Positions 1 through 6,128 of a DNA stretch of 14,786 nt are shown in pieces. The stretch is from Halonatronomonas sp051745425 (GTDB lineage Bacteria > Bacillota > Halanaerobiia > Halanaerobiales > Halarsenatibacteraceae). Below the pieces are notes generated by a model. The model did no database searches, had not been told where the DNA came from, and was given only the letters and a program-made list of their open reading frames with translations. The stretch is from the NCBI GenBank assembly GCA_051745425.1, contig JBNJEB010000031.1, forward strand, positions 1-14,786, read 5' to 3'. The position numbers and the translations under genes were made by a program. Position 1 is the stretch's first letter; each line of letters begins with the position of its first letter.

Positions 1-9
1 AATTAATTT

Positions 10-1590
10 TTACTTTGCATTAGCAGGTTCCATATTGATTTTTTTGCCTTTAATAAAGTTATTGTTCATAGTTGTTAATACCTGCTGGCCATCTTCTCTT
101 GGAACTTCAACAAAACTGAAGTTTTCATAGATGTCGATTGCGCCAATATTCCCTCCGGCAATTCCTGACTCTCCGGCAATTGTTCCGACAACATGGCCAG
201 GAGTTAGCTGATCTCTGCTTCCAGCATTCATAAAGAAGCGGACCATTCCAGGCTCTGCTCCTGTATCGCCAAAGCTTTCCATAGTCTCAGTTTCTTCTTC
301 CTGCTGGGTTAATGATTTCTTTAATAGAGCAGCAGCAATCTCTTTGACTGAGTAATCGTTATTTAGAGTATTTTCTATCATACTTAAATATTTGCTTAGA
401 TCTTCTGACTCAATATATTCTGCGATATCATCAATTAAATGCTTGAATTTAATTTTTTCAATATCATTCAGGGTTGGGATATTGCCCTGATCAATCCGAC
501 TCTTTGTATGGCGCCTGATCTTATTTAATTGGTTATTATCTCTTCTGGCAACAAAGGAAAAGGCCTTGCCACTATTACCTGCTCTTCCAGTTCTGCCAAT
601 CCGGTGGACATAATAATCAGTATCCTGGGGAAGATCAAAATTAAAGACTGCTTCTACGTTATCTACATCGATTCCCCGGGCTGCTACATCAGTTGCCACT
701 AAAACTTTTATTCTTTTATCTCTAAAAGCTGACATGACTCTATCTCTCTGACTTTGATTTAACCCTCCATGAAGACCATCAACTAAATAGCCATCAGCCA
801 TTAGTTCAGAGGTAAGTTCATCAACCATTTTTCTGGTATTACAGAAGACCAGTGCCAAATTAGGGTTATGGTATTCAATTAATCTAGTCAGAGCCATATA
901 TTTATTTTTTCTCTTTATTTTTAAATAATACTGATCAATACTGGGGACTGTCATTTTCTCTTTGGCTACTTTTACAAACTGAGAATTTTTCTGATATCTT
1001 TTACTTAATTTATGGATGGATTTTGGAATAGTTGCTGAGAAGAATAGAGTCTGTCTATCTTCAGGTATATCCCTTAAAATAGTTTCAATATCATCTATAA
1101 AGCCCATATCAAGCATTACATCGACTTCATCCAAGACAAGAAAGTCTATGTTATTAAGCTTTAATGTGCCTCTGCGCATATGGTCCATTACCCGACCAGG
1201 AGTTCCAATAATGATTTGAGCGCCTTTATTTAATGCGCTTATCTGTTTGCCGATACTCTGACCTCCATAAACCGGGAGGGTCTGAATTCCATGTTTGTAT
1301 TGGGCGAGATTTTTAAGTTCTCGACTAACCTGGATGGCCAATTCTCTAGTTGGACATAAAATAATTGCCTGGGGTTTTTTTAAGTTTTCATCAATTTTTT
1401 CTAATAAGGGTATCCCAAATGCCGCAGTCTTTCCTGTACCTGTTTGAGCCCTGCCAATAATATCTTTGCCATTCATAATTTCTGGGATTGCATTTTTCTG
1501 GATCGGGGTTGCTACTTCAAAGCCCATCTTATCAACTGCTTTCAAGATTTCATATGAAAGCCCTAACTCTGTAAATTTAATTTTATTCAA
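10..1590 (-). CDS. deaD: DEAD-box ATP-dependent RNA helicase, DeaD/CshA type, with C-terminal DbpA-like RNA-binding domain
   Basis: This is an RNA helicase that unwinds structured RNA in ribosome assembly and mRNA turnover, especially in the cold. Counted from the TTG at 1590 (526 residues), it has a Q motif (about 6-33), Walker A AQTGTGKT (48-55), PTRELA, TPGR, a DEVD box (154-157), SAT (185-187), ATDVAARGID and HRIGRTGR (329-336). A DbpA/CsdA-type RNA-binding domain follows (about 448-522). The box reads DEVD instead of DEAD (GTC codon at 1123-1125). I chose the TTG because AGGAAGTG lies 8 nt upstream. The in-frame ATG at 1629 would add 13 residues, but it directly follows the U-run of a terminator and has no good ribosome site. 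The gene lies downstream of csp on the same strand, probably reached by read-through. Function is certain at family level; the exact orthologue (DeaD or CshA) is less so. Confidence 0.95.
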   Translation of the reverse strand: MNKIKFTELGLSYEILKAVDKMGFEVATPIQKNAIPEIMNGKDIIGRAQTGTGKTAAFGIPLLEKIDENLKKPQAIILCPTRELAIQVSRELKNLAQYKHGIQTLPVYGGQSIGKQISALNKGAQIIIGTPGRVMDHMRRGTLKLNNIDFLVLDEVDVMLDMGFIDDIETILRDIPEDRQTLFFSATIPKSIHKLSKRYQKNSQFVKVAKEKMTVPSIDQYYLKIKRKNKYMALTRLIEYHNPNLALVFCNTRKMVDELTSELMADGYLVDGLHGGLNQSQRDRVMSAFRDKRIKVLVATDVAARGIDVDNVEAVFNFDLPQDTDYYVHRIGRTGRAGNSGKAFSFVARRDNNQLNKIRRHTKSRIDQGNIPTLNDIEKIKFKHLIDDIAEYIESEDLSKYLSMIENTLNNDYSVKEIAAALLKKSLTQQEEETETMESFGDTGAEPGMVRFFMNAGSRDQLTPGHVVGTIAGESGIAGGNIGAIDIYENFSFVEVPREDGQQVLTTMNNNFIKGKKINMEPANAK

Positions 1591-1630
1591 TATATATTCA
1601 CTTCCTGTATTTATATTTTTATCAAACATT

Positions 1631-1663
1631 AAAAAACCCTGACTACATTACATATAGTCAGGG
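1631..1663 (-). terminator. Rho-independent terminator between csp and the helicase gene
   Basis: On the minus strand a perfect 9-bp stem, CCCTGACTA / TAGTCAGGG, encloses a 9-nt loop and is followed by six T residues. It lies 39 nt past the csp stop codon and ends about 40 nt before the helicase TTG start. It would end csp transcripts and set how many reach the helicase gene. Confidence 0.85.
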
Positions 1664-1701
1664 AAATAGTTGCTATATCATAAATTAAACATTTATTTTA
1701 T

Positions 1702-1905
1702 TTAAACTGCAACAACGTTTTCGGCCTGTGGGCCGCGGTCTGCTTCAACGACTTCAAATTCAACTTCCTGACCTTCTTCTAAAGATTTGAAACCTTCATC
1801 CTGGATAGCTGAATAATGAACGAATACATCATCGTCGCCTTCTCTTTCAATAAAGCCAAAACCTTTTTGATCATTAAACCATTTTACTGTACCTGTGTAA
1901 ATCAT
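1702..1905 (-). CDS. cspA: Cold-shock protein (CspA/CspB family)
   Basis: This 67-residue protein is a single OB-fold cold-shock domain that binds single-stranded RNA and DNA and melts RNA secondary structure. RNP1 (KGFGFI, residues 14-19) and RNP2 (VFVHY, about 27-31) are intact, as are the N-terminal GTVKWFN and the usual C-terminal GPQAENV. The length is normal for the family. The ATG at 1905 follows a strong AGGAGGAA site (1922-1915) with 9-nt spacing. A leader of roughly 155 nt separates it from the best promoter candidate, which matches the long leaders known for csp genes. The helicase gene follows on the same strand, a natural cold-response pairing. The symbol is generic; paralogues elsewhere in the genome cannot be excluded. 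Confidence 0.97.
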   Translation of the reverse strand: MIYTGTVKWFNDQKGFGFIEREGDDDVFVHYSAIQDEGFKSLEEGQEVEFEVVEADRGPQAENVVAV

Positions 1906-1931
1906 TAAAATTTATTCCTCCTAATTTTTCT

Positions 1932-1961
1932 AAAAAAGCAAGAAGATTAGTTTTTTCTTGC
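1932..1961 (-). promoter_or_regulatory. Terminator-like hairpin inside the csp 5' leader
   Basis: On the minus strand GCAAGAA (1961-1955) pairs with TTCTTGC (1944-1938) around a 10-nt loop and is followed at once by six T residues (1937-1932). This has the form of an intrinsic terminator, yet it sits upstream of the csp ribosome site (1922-1915). It is a candidate attenuator or a structure opened by the Csp protein itself. The function is inferred. Confidence 0.5.
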
Positions 1962-2067
1962 CACTGCTTACTACTCTAACATAGATAAAATTAAAATGCA
2001 AATTATTATTTAGATTTATTTTTCGTTGATATCTAATTTTTTTAACATAAAACTCTCACATTCAACT

Positions 2068-2094
2068 ATTATACTTTTAAATAGACTAAAACAA
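2068..2094 (-). promoter_or_regulatory. Candidate csp promoter
   Basis: On the minus strand a consensus TATAAT (2073-2068) has an imperfect TTGTTT 15 bp upstream (2094-2089). Transcription would start near 2061 and give a leader of about 155 nt. The -10 is good; the -35 and its spacing are weak. The rest of 2095-2210 holds no gene I can see, only the upstream region of the next, divergent gene. Confidence 0.45.
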
Positions 2095-2210
2095 ATGAGT
2101 CAAAAATGAAGCCGGAGGGGGTTTGTTTAAACTAAAATTTAATATTAATTGCAAAATAAATAAATATAGATTTTTAGTTTAATTAAAATTTTTGGAGGTG
2201 CTTATATTAA

Positions 2211-2639
2211 ATGTTAAATAAAAATAAAGTATTACCGATGGTATTAGGTTTAGCTCTGGTCTTTTTATTAACTTCTCCGATAGCTGCAATGGATGCTGCA
2301 GTAGTTGAAATGGAAAGAGTAACCCAGGAACATCCTGCAGCTGCAGACTTAGAAGAAGATTTACAGGCAGAGATAATGAAAGTACAGGAAGATTTTCAGG
2401 AACAGGCTCAGGAATTAGATGCTGAAGAGGATGCTGAAGAGATGCAGCAATTGCAACAACAGATGCAGCAGGAAGCTCAGAAAATTCAGCAGGATTTAAG
2501 TGATGATCTCTTAGAAACAATTCAACCAGATCTTGATAGTTTTAGAGAAGAAAAGGGTTATGATTTGATTTTCATTGATGCAGCTGTTGTTAGTGGAGCA
2601 GAAAATGTTACTGAAGAATTTATAGAATATGTTCAATAA
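2211..2639 (+). CDS. Skp/OmpH-like secreted coiled-coil chaperone
   Basis: This 142-residue exported protein resembles the OmpH/Skp family, periplasmic holdases that carry unfolded outer-membrane proteins. It has an N-terminal signal peptide (lysines at 4 and 6, hydrophobic core about 8-22, probable cleavage near AIAA at 23-26). A short strand with the family-like VVEMERVTQEHP (31-42) follows. Next comes a long E/Q-rich coiled coil (about 45-97, many Q) and a closing strand YDLIFIDAAVV (117-127) as in Skp. The start is supported by GGAGGTG 10 nt upstream. The mature part is rich in Asp and Glu, unlike the basic Skp of enterics. It is a single-gene unit ending in a terminator. Its presence suggests an outer membrane. 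Assignment rests on architecture and weak motifs. Confidence 0.75.
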   Translation: MLNKNKVLPMVLGLALVFLLTSPIAAMDAAVVEMERVTQEHPAAADLEEDLQAEIMKVQEDFQEQAQELDAEEDAEEMQQLQQQMQQEAQKIQQDLSDDLLETIQPDLDSFREEKGYDLIFIDAAVVSGAENVTEEFIEYVQ

Positions 2640-2642
2640 ATA

Positions 2643-2675
2643 AGTAAGTTATTTAAGATAAATAGTAAGTTATTT
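2643..2675 (+). repeat. Short direct repeat after the Skp-like gene
   Basis: AGTAAGTTATTT occurs at 2643-2654 and again at 2664-2675, a 21-bp period, just after the stop codon. The significance is unknown and it may be chance in AT-rich sequence. Confidence 0.5.
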
Positions 2676-2715
2676 TAACCGATAAATAGGAAATTGTTTT
2701 CCTCCTCCATGTTTT

Positions 2716-2743
2716 CCCTGCCTTTCCCCGGGCAGGGTTTTTT
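2716..2743 (+). terminator. Rho-independent terminator of the Skp-like gene
   Basis: CCCTGCC (2716-2722) pairs with GGCAGGG (2731-2737) around an 8-nt loop and is followed by six T residues. It lies about 75 nt after the stop codon. Confidence 0.9.
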
Positions 2744-2841
2744 ATATTTTAGAAATAATTCAATTATTCATAAATATATCTGGTTTATTTTGATATATTC
2801 TTAATATTTCTTTACAATTTTATCACAACTGTATTTTATAC

Positions 2842-2847
2842 TATAAT
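2842..2847 (+). promoter_or_regulatory. Possible -10 element of the small lipoprotein gene
   Basis: A consensus TATAAT lies about 60 nt before the start codon. No convincing -35 is seen at 16-18 bp; TTTACA further upstream is too far for this -10. Confidence 0.35.
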
Positions 2848-2909
2848 CAGAAATTAAAAATTAAAGAGTTTATCTATTTTCTATCATTAAAATAAACAAG
2901 GGGGTGTGA

Positions 2910-3119
2910 ATGATGACTAAATTTCAAAAAGCAGTAGCTCTTAGTCTTGTTTTAGCTCTGGTAGTATTTGCAGCAGCAGCCTGTGGCGTACCTGATGAAG
3001 AAGAATTTGAAGAAATGGAAGAGACTGAAGATTTAGGTTATCAGTTAGAAGTTGAAGAAAGTTTTGCTGAAATAGATTTTGAAATGGCAGAAGCCAGTCC
3101 GGTTAATGTTGTTCTTTAA
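2910..3119 (+). CDS. Very small acidic lipoprotein of unknown function
   Basis: I do not recognise a family. The 69-residue product has a classic lipoprotein signal: a K4/K7 basic start, a hydrophobic stretch (about 9-23) and a lipobox ending AAAC, so Cys25 would be lipidated. The mature chain is only 45 residues and contains 17 Asp/Glu but no Lys, Arg or His. It may have little stable fold. The start has two adjacent ATG codons (2910 and 2913) after AAGGGGGTG; the second has better spacing and would shorten the signal by one residue. The gene stands alone between two terminators. The candidate promoter just upstream is weak. That it is a real gene is supported by the signal, ribosome site and terminator; its role is unknown. 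Confidence 0.75.
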   Translation: MMTKFQKAVALSLVLALVVFAAAACGVPDEEEFEEMEETEDLGYQLEVEESFAEIDFEMAEASPVNVVL

Positions 3120-3143
3120 ATAGATATAAAATAATTATATATA

Positions 3144-3176
3144 TAAAAATGCCCACTAAATGTGGGCATTTTTTTA
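3144..3176. terminator. Bidirectional terminator between the lipoprotein gene and serS
   Basis: AAAATGCCCAC (3146-3156) pairs with GTGGGCATTTT (3162-3172) around a 5-nt loop. It has a T-run on the plus strand and an A-run in front that becomes a T-run on the minus strand. It can therefore end both convergent genes. Confidence 0.9.
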
Positions 3177-3198
3177 TTTAATGGTTATATGATAAAAT

Positions 3199-4479
3199 TT
3201 ATTTAGGTTCAATTTTATTCAGACCGCCAAGATAAGGCTTTAATACTTCTGGAATAGAGACAGTACCATCTTCATTCTGGTAATTTTCAAGAATAGCAGC
3301 TACTGTTCTACCGATTGCCAGACCAGAACCATTTAAAGTGTGAAGGTATCTTGTCTGGGAATCTGGATCAGGCCGGAAACGGAGTCCGGCTCTTCTGGCC
3401 TGATAATCTTCAAAATTAGAGCAGGAAGATATTTCTCTATAGGTATCATAAGCCGGGAGCCAGACTTCTAAATCATAGGTCATGGCGGCAGAGAAACCTA
3501 GATCTCCACTACATAACCTGACAACTCGGTATGGCAGTTCAAGAGCCTGAAGAATGTCTTCAGCATCACTTGTTATCTTTTCAAGCTCATCATAAGATGT
3601 TTCTGGAGTAACAAATTTAACCATCTCTACTTTATTGAATTGATGCTGTCTAATAATTCCTCTTGTATCACGGCCATGGGCACCAGCTTCTGCTCTAAAG
3701 CAGGCACTATAGGCCGAGTGATAGATTGGGAGGTCATCTATATCCAGTATTTCTTCTCTATAAAGGTTTGTAATAGGAACTTCAGCTGTTGGAATAAGAT
3801 AATAATCTTCATCTTCAAGTTTAAACATATCAGCAGCAAATTTAGGCAGTTGGCCAGTTCCAGTCATGCTATCACTATTGGCAATAAAAGGCGGGAAGAT
3901 TTCTTCATAATTATGATTTTCTCTGTGATAATCTAACATGAAGCTTATCAGGGCACGCTCTAAGCGGGCACCTGCCCCTTTTAAAAATGTAAATCGGGAT
4001 CCAGTTACTTTTGTTCCTCTTTCAAAATCTAAGATATCAAGGTCTTCACCTAGCTCCCAGTGAGGCTTAAAATCAAAATTGAATTCTCTAGGCTCGCCCC
4101 ATTTTCTTATTAATTCATTTTCTTCCTCATCATCGCCTACTGGCACATCAGCATGGGGGATATTAGGGATCTCAAGTCTAAGAGAGTTAACTTTTTTTTC
4201 GACATCGTCAAGTTCATTTTCGAAAGTTTTAATTCGGTCAGAAACATCTTTCATTTCAGAAATCATCGGTTGAACATCCTCACCAGCTCGCTTTAGCTGG
4301 CCGATTTTTTCTGAGGCAACATTTCTTTTATGTCTCAATTGTTCAACTTCATAGAGAATATCTCTTCTTCTATTATCATATTCTAAAAATTCGTCAACTA
4401 ATTCAGGATTGAGCTTTCTTTTAGTCAGAGAATTTCTTACTAAATCAGGGTTTTCTCTAATAAACTTTAGATCTAACAT
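3199..4479 (-). CDS. serS: Seryl-tRNA synthetase
   Basis: This class II synthetase charges tRNA-Ser (and tRNA-Sec where present) with serine in the cytoplasm. At 426 residues it has the normal bacterial length. It has the N-terminal helical arm that grips the long variable arm of tRNA-Ser (about 30-105), the TAEVP segment of the active site (231-235), motif 2 with FRAEAGAHGRDTRG (261-274) and QHQFNKVE, and motif 3 with GSGLAIGRT (384-392). The ATG at 4479 is preferred over a TTG one codon upstream because AAGGAGTG (4494-4487) stands 7 nt before the ATG but only 4 nt before the TTG. It is a single-gene unit with its own promoter, a leader of about 130 nt with a strong hairpin, and a terminator shared with the convergent lipoprotein gene. 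Confidence 0.98.
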   Translation of the reverse strand: MLDLKFIRENPDLVRNSLTKRKLNPELVDEFLEYDNRRRDILYEVEQLRHKRNVASEKIGQLKRAGEDVQPMISEMKDVSDRIKTFENELDDVEKKVNSLRLEIPNIPHADVPVGDDEEENELIRKWGEPREFNFDFKPHWELGEDLDILDFERGTKVTGSRFTFLKGAGARLERALISFMLDYHRENHNYEEIFPPFIANSDSMTGTGQLPKFAADMFKLEDEDYYLIPTAEVPITNLYREEILDIDDLPIYHSAYSACFRAEAGAHGRDTRGIIRQHQFNKVEMVKFVTPETSYDELEKITSDAEDILQALELPYRVVRLCSGDLGFSAAMTYDLEVWLPAYDTYREISSCSNFEDYQARRAGLRFRPDPDSQTRYLHTLNGSGLAIGRTVAAILENYQNEDGTVSIPEVLKPYLGGLNKIEPK

Positions 4480-4524
4480 CAATTATCACTCCTTAGAAAT
4501 ATTAAATTACCATATGTAAAAATT

Positions 4525-4560
4525 AAAGAAAAAGACCCTCGCCAGAGATTGAGGCGAAAG
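4525..4560 (-). promoter_or_regulatory. Attenuator-like hairpin in the serS leader
   Basis: On the minus strand CUUUCGCC (4560-4553) can pair with GGCGAGGG (4543-4536), 8 bp including two G-U pairs, around a 9-nt loop. An interrupted U-rich tract (UCUUUUUCUUU) follows. A competing small hairpin AGGC-UUUC-GCCU overlaps its 5' arm, and a further stem AAAGCU-GUCG-AGCUUU lies upstream. The whole sits between the serS promoter and its ribosome site. This suggests transcription attenuation, but no T-box consensus is present. Confidence 0.4.
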
Positions 4561-4619
4561 CCTGAAAGCTTGATTAAAGCTCGACAGCTTTTAATATTTA
4601 TTTCCTTATTATATTCAGT

Positions 4620-4648
4620 ATTATAATATATAAGAAAATGAAAAGCAA
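4620..4648 (-). promoter_or_regulatory. serS promoter
   Basis: On the minus strand TTGCTT (4648-4643), a 17-bp spacer and TATAAT (4625-4620) form a good housekeeping promoter. Transcription would start near 4613. The -10 is part of the palindrome ATTATAAT (4620-4627), so a -10 facing the divergent GNAT gene overlaps it. Confidence 0.7.
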
Positions 4649-4679
4649 GAAGGTTTTTATAATTAAAGAGGTGGAATAA

Positions 4680-5786
4680 ATGAATCAAGCTAAATTAAAA
4701 ATTAGAAGGATGAGACCAGGGGAAGAAAAGATTGTAAGATCAATAGTCAAAGAGACTTTTCCGATTACAGCCTGGTTATTTTTTAACCATAAACCAACAA
4801 CTTTAGTAGCTTTAAAGGAAAATCAAATTGTAGCTGGAATAGTCTATGGACAGTTTGCTCATTCTAAAGCTATTAACTCAGGAGCTATTTACTGGTTATT
4901 TACCGCCCCGGAGCATCAGGGAGAAGGTATTGGAAGCAAACTTATACAAAAAGCTATTTATAAATTAAAAATCGGGGGATGTCAGGAAGTTTTTGCCTGT
5001 ATTGAAGGCTATAATAGTTCGGCTTTTAACCTTTTAAATGATCAGGGCTTTTCTAAATTAAATTTTTTTGCTCAAATCAAAAAATTTAAGACTAACACAG
5101 TTCAGATCTGGTATCAGACTCATCATCTCTTTGATTTAGGCCATCATCTCTGGCATTTAGATATCAAAACAAGTGGTAAGAAAACAGAAAATGAACTTGA
5201 AGAGGCTAAAGGTAAATTTAATGATATAAAACTCTGGCTATTTAATTTAACTTTGAGTTCATTAATAATGTTTATTGCATTAGTTAGAACTGAATTAATT
5301 GATATTAATCCAGGGGATATAATGACTGTTTTTATGGCGATTGGAGTAACCTTTGGGATAAGAGATCTAGCAGGTATAATCGCTGGCAGAGGCTCAGGCT
5401 TGAAATTAGAGTATAATATCTGGGAAAGCGGACATGTAATTGCAATTATAATGGCAGTATTTACAGGGGGTTATATTCCAGTGCCAGGGACCTTTTATCC
5501 AGAAGGAGAAAATTGGTCGTATCAGAATAAATTAACTAAGCTGGCCAGGCAGTCTTTAGCCAGTTCAGGAGCATTGCTGGTTTTAGGCTGGTTTTTAAAG
5601 TTTAATTTTTTGAGTCAAACTAAATTTCTTGAAATCTTATTAATGGCAGTAACAAATATGCTTATTTTTGATGTTGCCTTACCATTTTTCCCATTTGTAA
5701 GTTATAATGGTAGAAGAATCTGGGATTATAATAAACTAATCTGGCTGGCTTTATTTATTGCCTTAATTGGATTTATTGTATTATAA
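4680..5786 (+). CDS. GNAT acetyltransferase domain fused to a membrane domain resembling an inactive site-2 protease
   Basis: This 368-residue protein has two parts. Residues 1-140 form a GNAT N-acetyltransferase fold; the acetyl-CoA-binding motif A is clear (IYWLFTAPEHQGEGIGSKL, 70-88, with Q80-G-E-G-I-G85). Residues about 184-368 form a multi-helix membrane domain. Its order of motifs resembles membrane metalloproteases of the M50/site-2 family: RDLAGIIAGRG (228-238) falls where HELAHxxxAxxxG is expected, PVPG (267-270) where the PG loop lies, and FPFVSYNGRRIWDYNK (337-352) where the NLxPxxPLDGxxV segment lies. The zinc-binding histidines and glutamate are replaced, so it is probably not a protease. 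Start: AGAGGTGGA lies shortly before the ATG. It is divergent from serS. The acetyl acceptor is unknown. The GNAT call is strong; the pseudo-protease call is inferred by eye. Confidence 0.8.
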   Translation: MNQAKLKIRRMRPGEEKIVRSIVKETFPITAWLFFNHKPTTLVALKENQIVAGIVYGQFAHSKAINSGAIYWLFTAPEHQGEGIGSKLIQKAIYKLKIGGCQEVFACIEGYNSSAFNLLNDQGFSKLNFFAQIKKFKTNTVQIWYQTHHLFDLGHHLWHLDIKTSGKKTENELEEAKGKFNDIKLWLFNLTLSSLIMFIALVRTELIDINPGDIMTVFMAIGVTFGIRDLAGIIAGRGSGLKLEYNIWESGHVIAIIMAVFTGGYIPVPGTFYPEGENWSYQNKLTKLARQSLASSGALLVLGWFLKFNFLSQTKFLEILLMAVTNMLIFDVALPFFPFVSYNGRRIWDYNKLIWLALFIALIGFIVL

Positions 5787-5821
5787 ATAAAAATAGCCCC
5801 TGGCATTTGCCAGAAGCTATT
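5785..5821 (-). terminator. Terminator of the zinc-ribbon gene
   Basis: AATAGC (5792-5797) pairs with GCTATT (5816-5821), and TGGCA (5801-5805) with TGCCA (5808-5812). On the minus strand the stem is followed by TTTATTTAT after its final TT. The plus side lacks a T-run, so it mainly serves the minus-strand gene, though it could slow plus-strand transcripts leaving the GNAT gene. Confidence 0.75.
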
Positions 5822-5846
5822 GAGTAATATTCCTGTCTGGAATATA

Positions 5847-6005
5847 TTAAAGTCCCATTGGTAATTTAGTTAATAAAACAGAAGTCCTGTCATTATTCTT
5901 AATTGAGTTTTCATAAAGTTCGCCGCTACAGTGAGTACAATATTCATTACTACTCCAATTAGAACTGTGACAGTGTGGACAGACGTTATTCTTTTCTAAA
6001 CTCAT
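5847..6005 (-). CDS. Small zinc-ribbon protein (52 residues)
   Basis: This short gene is easily missed. It starts at ATG 6005, with AAAGGGTGAT just upstream, and stops with TAA at 5847-5849. The product begins MSLEKNNVCPHCHSSNW and has two Cys pairs, C9-x2-C12 and C23-x2-C26. These form the four-cysteine knuckle pattern of a zinc ribbon (CPHC and CTHC). The rest is a 26-residue tail without a known motif. Its own promoter (TTTACA-17 bp-TATAAT, 6096-6068) and a terminator right after the stop make it a complete transcription unit of about 240 nt. The function is unknown; small zinc ribbons of this kind often bind nucleic acid or partner proteins. It lies between the GNAT-fusion gene and the nitroreductase gene without obvious linkage to either. 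Confidence 0.75.
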   Translation of the reverse strand: MSLEKNNVCPHCHSSNWSSNEYCTHCSGELYENSIKNNDRTSVLLTKLPMGL

Positions 6006-6067
6006 GACTATCACCCTTTCTTATAGTATTATAGTCTTATAAAGGTTATATTATCTTATTGTCTAGT

Positions 6068-6096
6068 ATTATATAGGTATAAGTTTAGAATGTAAA
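6068..6096 (-). promoter_or_regulatory. Promoter of the zinc-ribbon gene
   Basis: On the minus strand TTTACA (6096-6091), a 17-bp spacer and TATAAT (6073-6068) form a near-consensus promoter. Transcription would start near 6061, about 55 nt before the start codon. Confidence 0.75.
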
Positions 6097-6128
6097 GGTA
6101 TATTGTAATGTTTAAATTTTAAGATAGT

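Noticed and set aside
2106..2135. Nine-codon frame MKPEGVCLN in the csp/Skp gap
   Set aside because: No ribosome site and too short to judge.
2179..2520. 113-residue minus-strand frame across the Skp-like gene
   Set aside because: It is antisense to a gene with a signal peptide, ribosome site and terminator. Its Leu/Pro/Gln-rich product is the mirror of the Glu/Gln coiled coil.
4480..4482. TTG start for serS
   Set aside because: Only 4 nt from the ribosome site; the ATG at 4479 is better placed and gives the usual MLDLKFIRENP start.
4500..4613. T-box riboswitch before serS
   Set aside because: UGGC followed by GAGGG is present, but the AGGGUGGNACCGCG core and a recognisable specifier stem are missing, and the leader is short.
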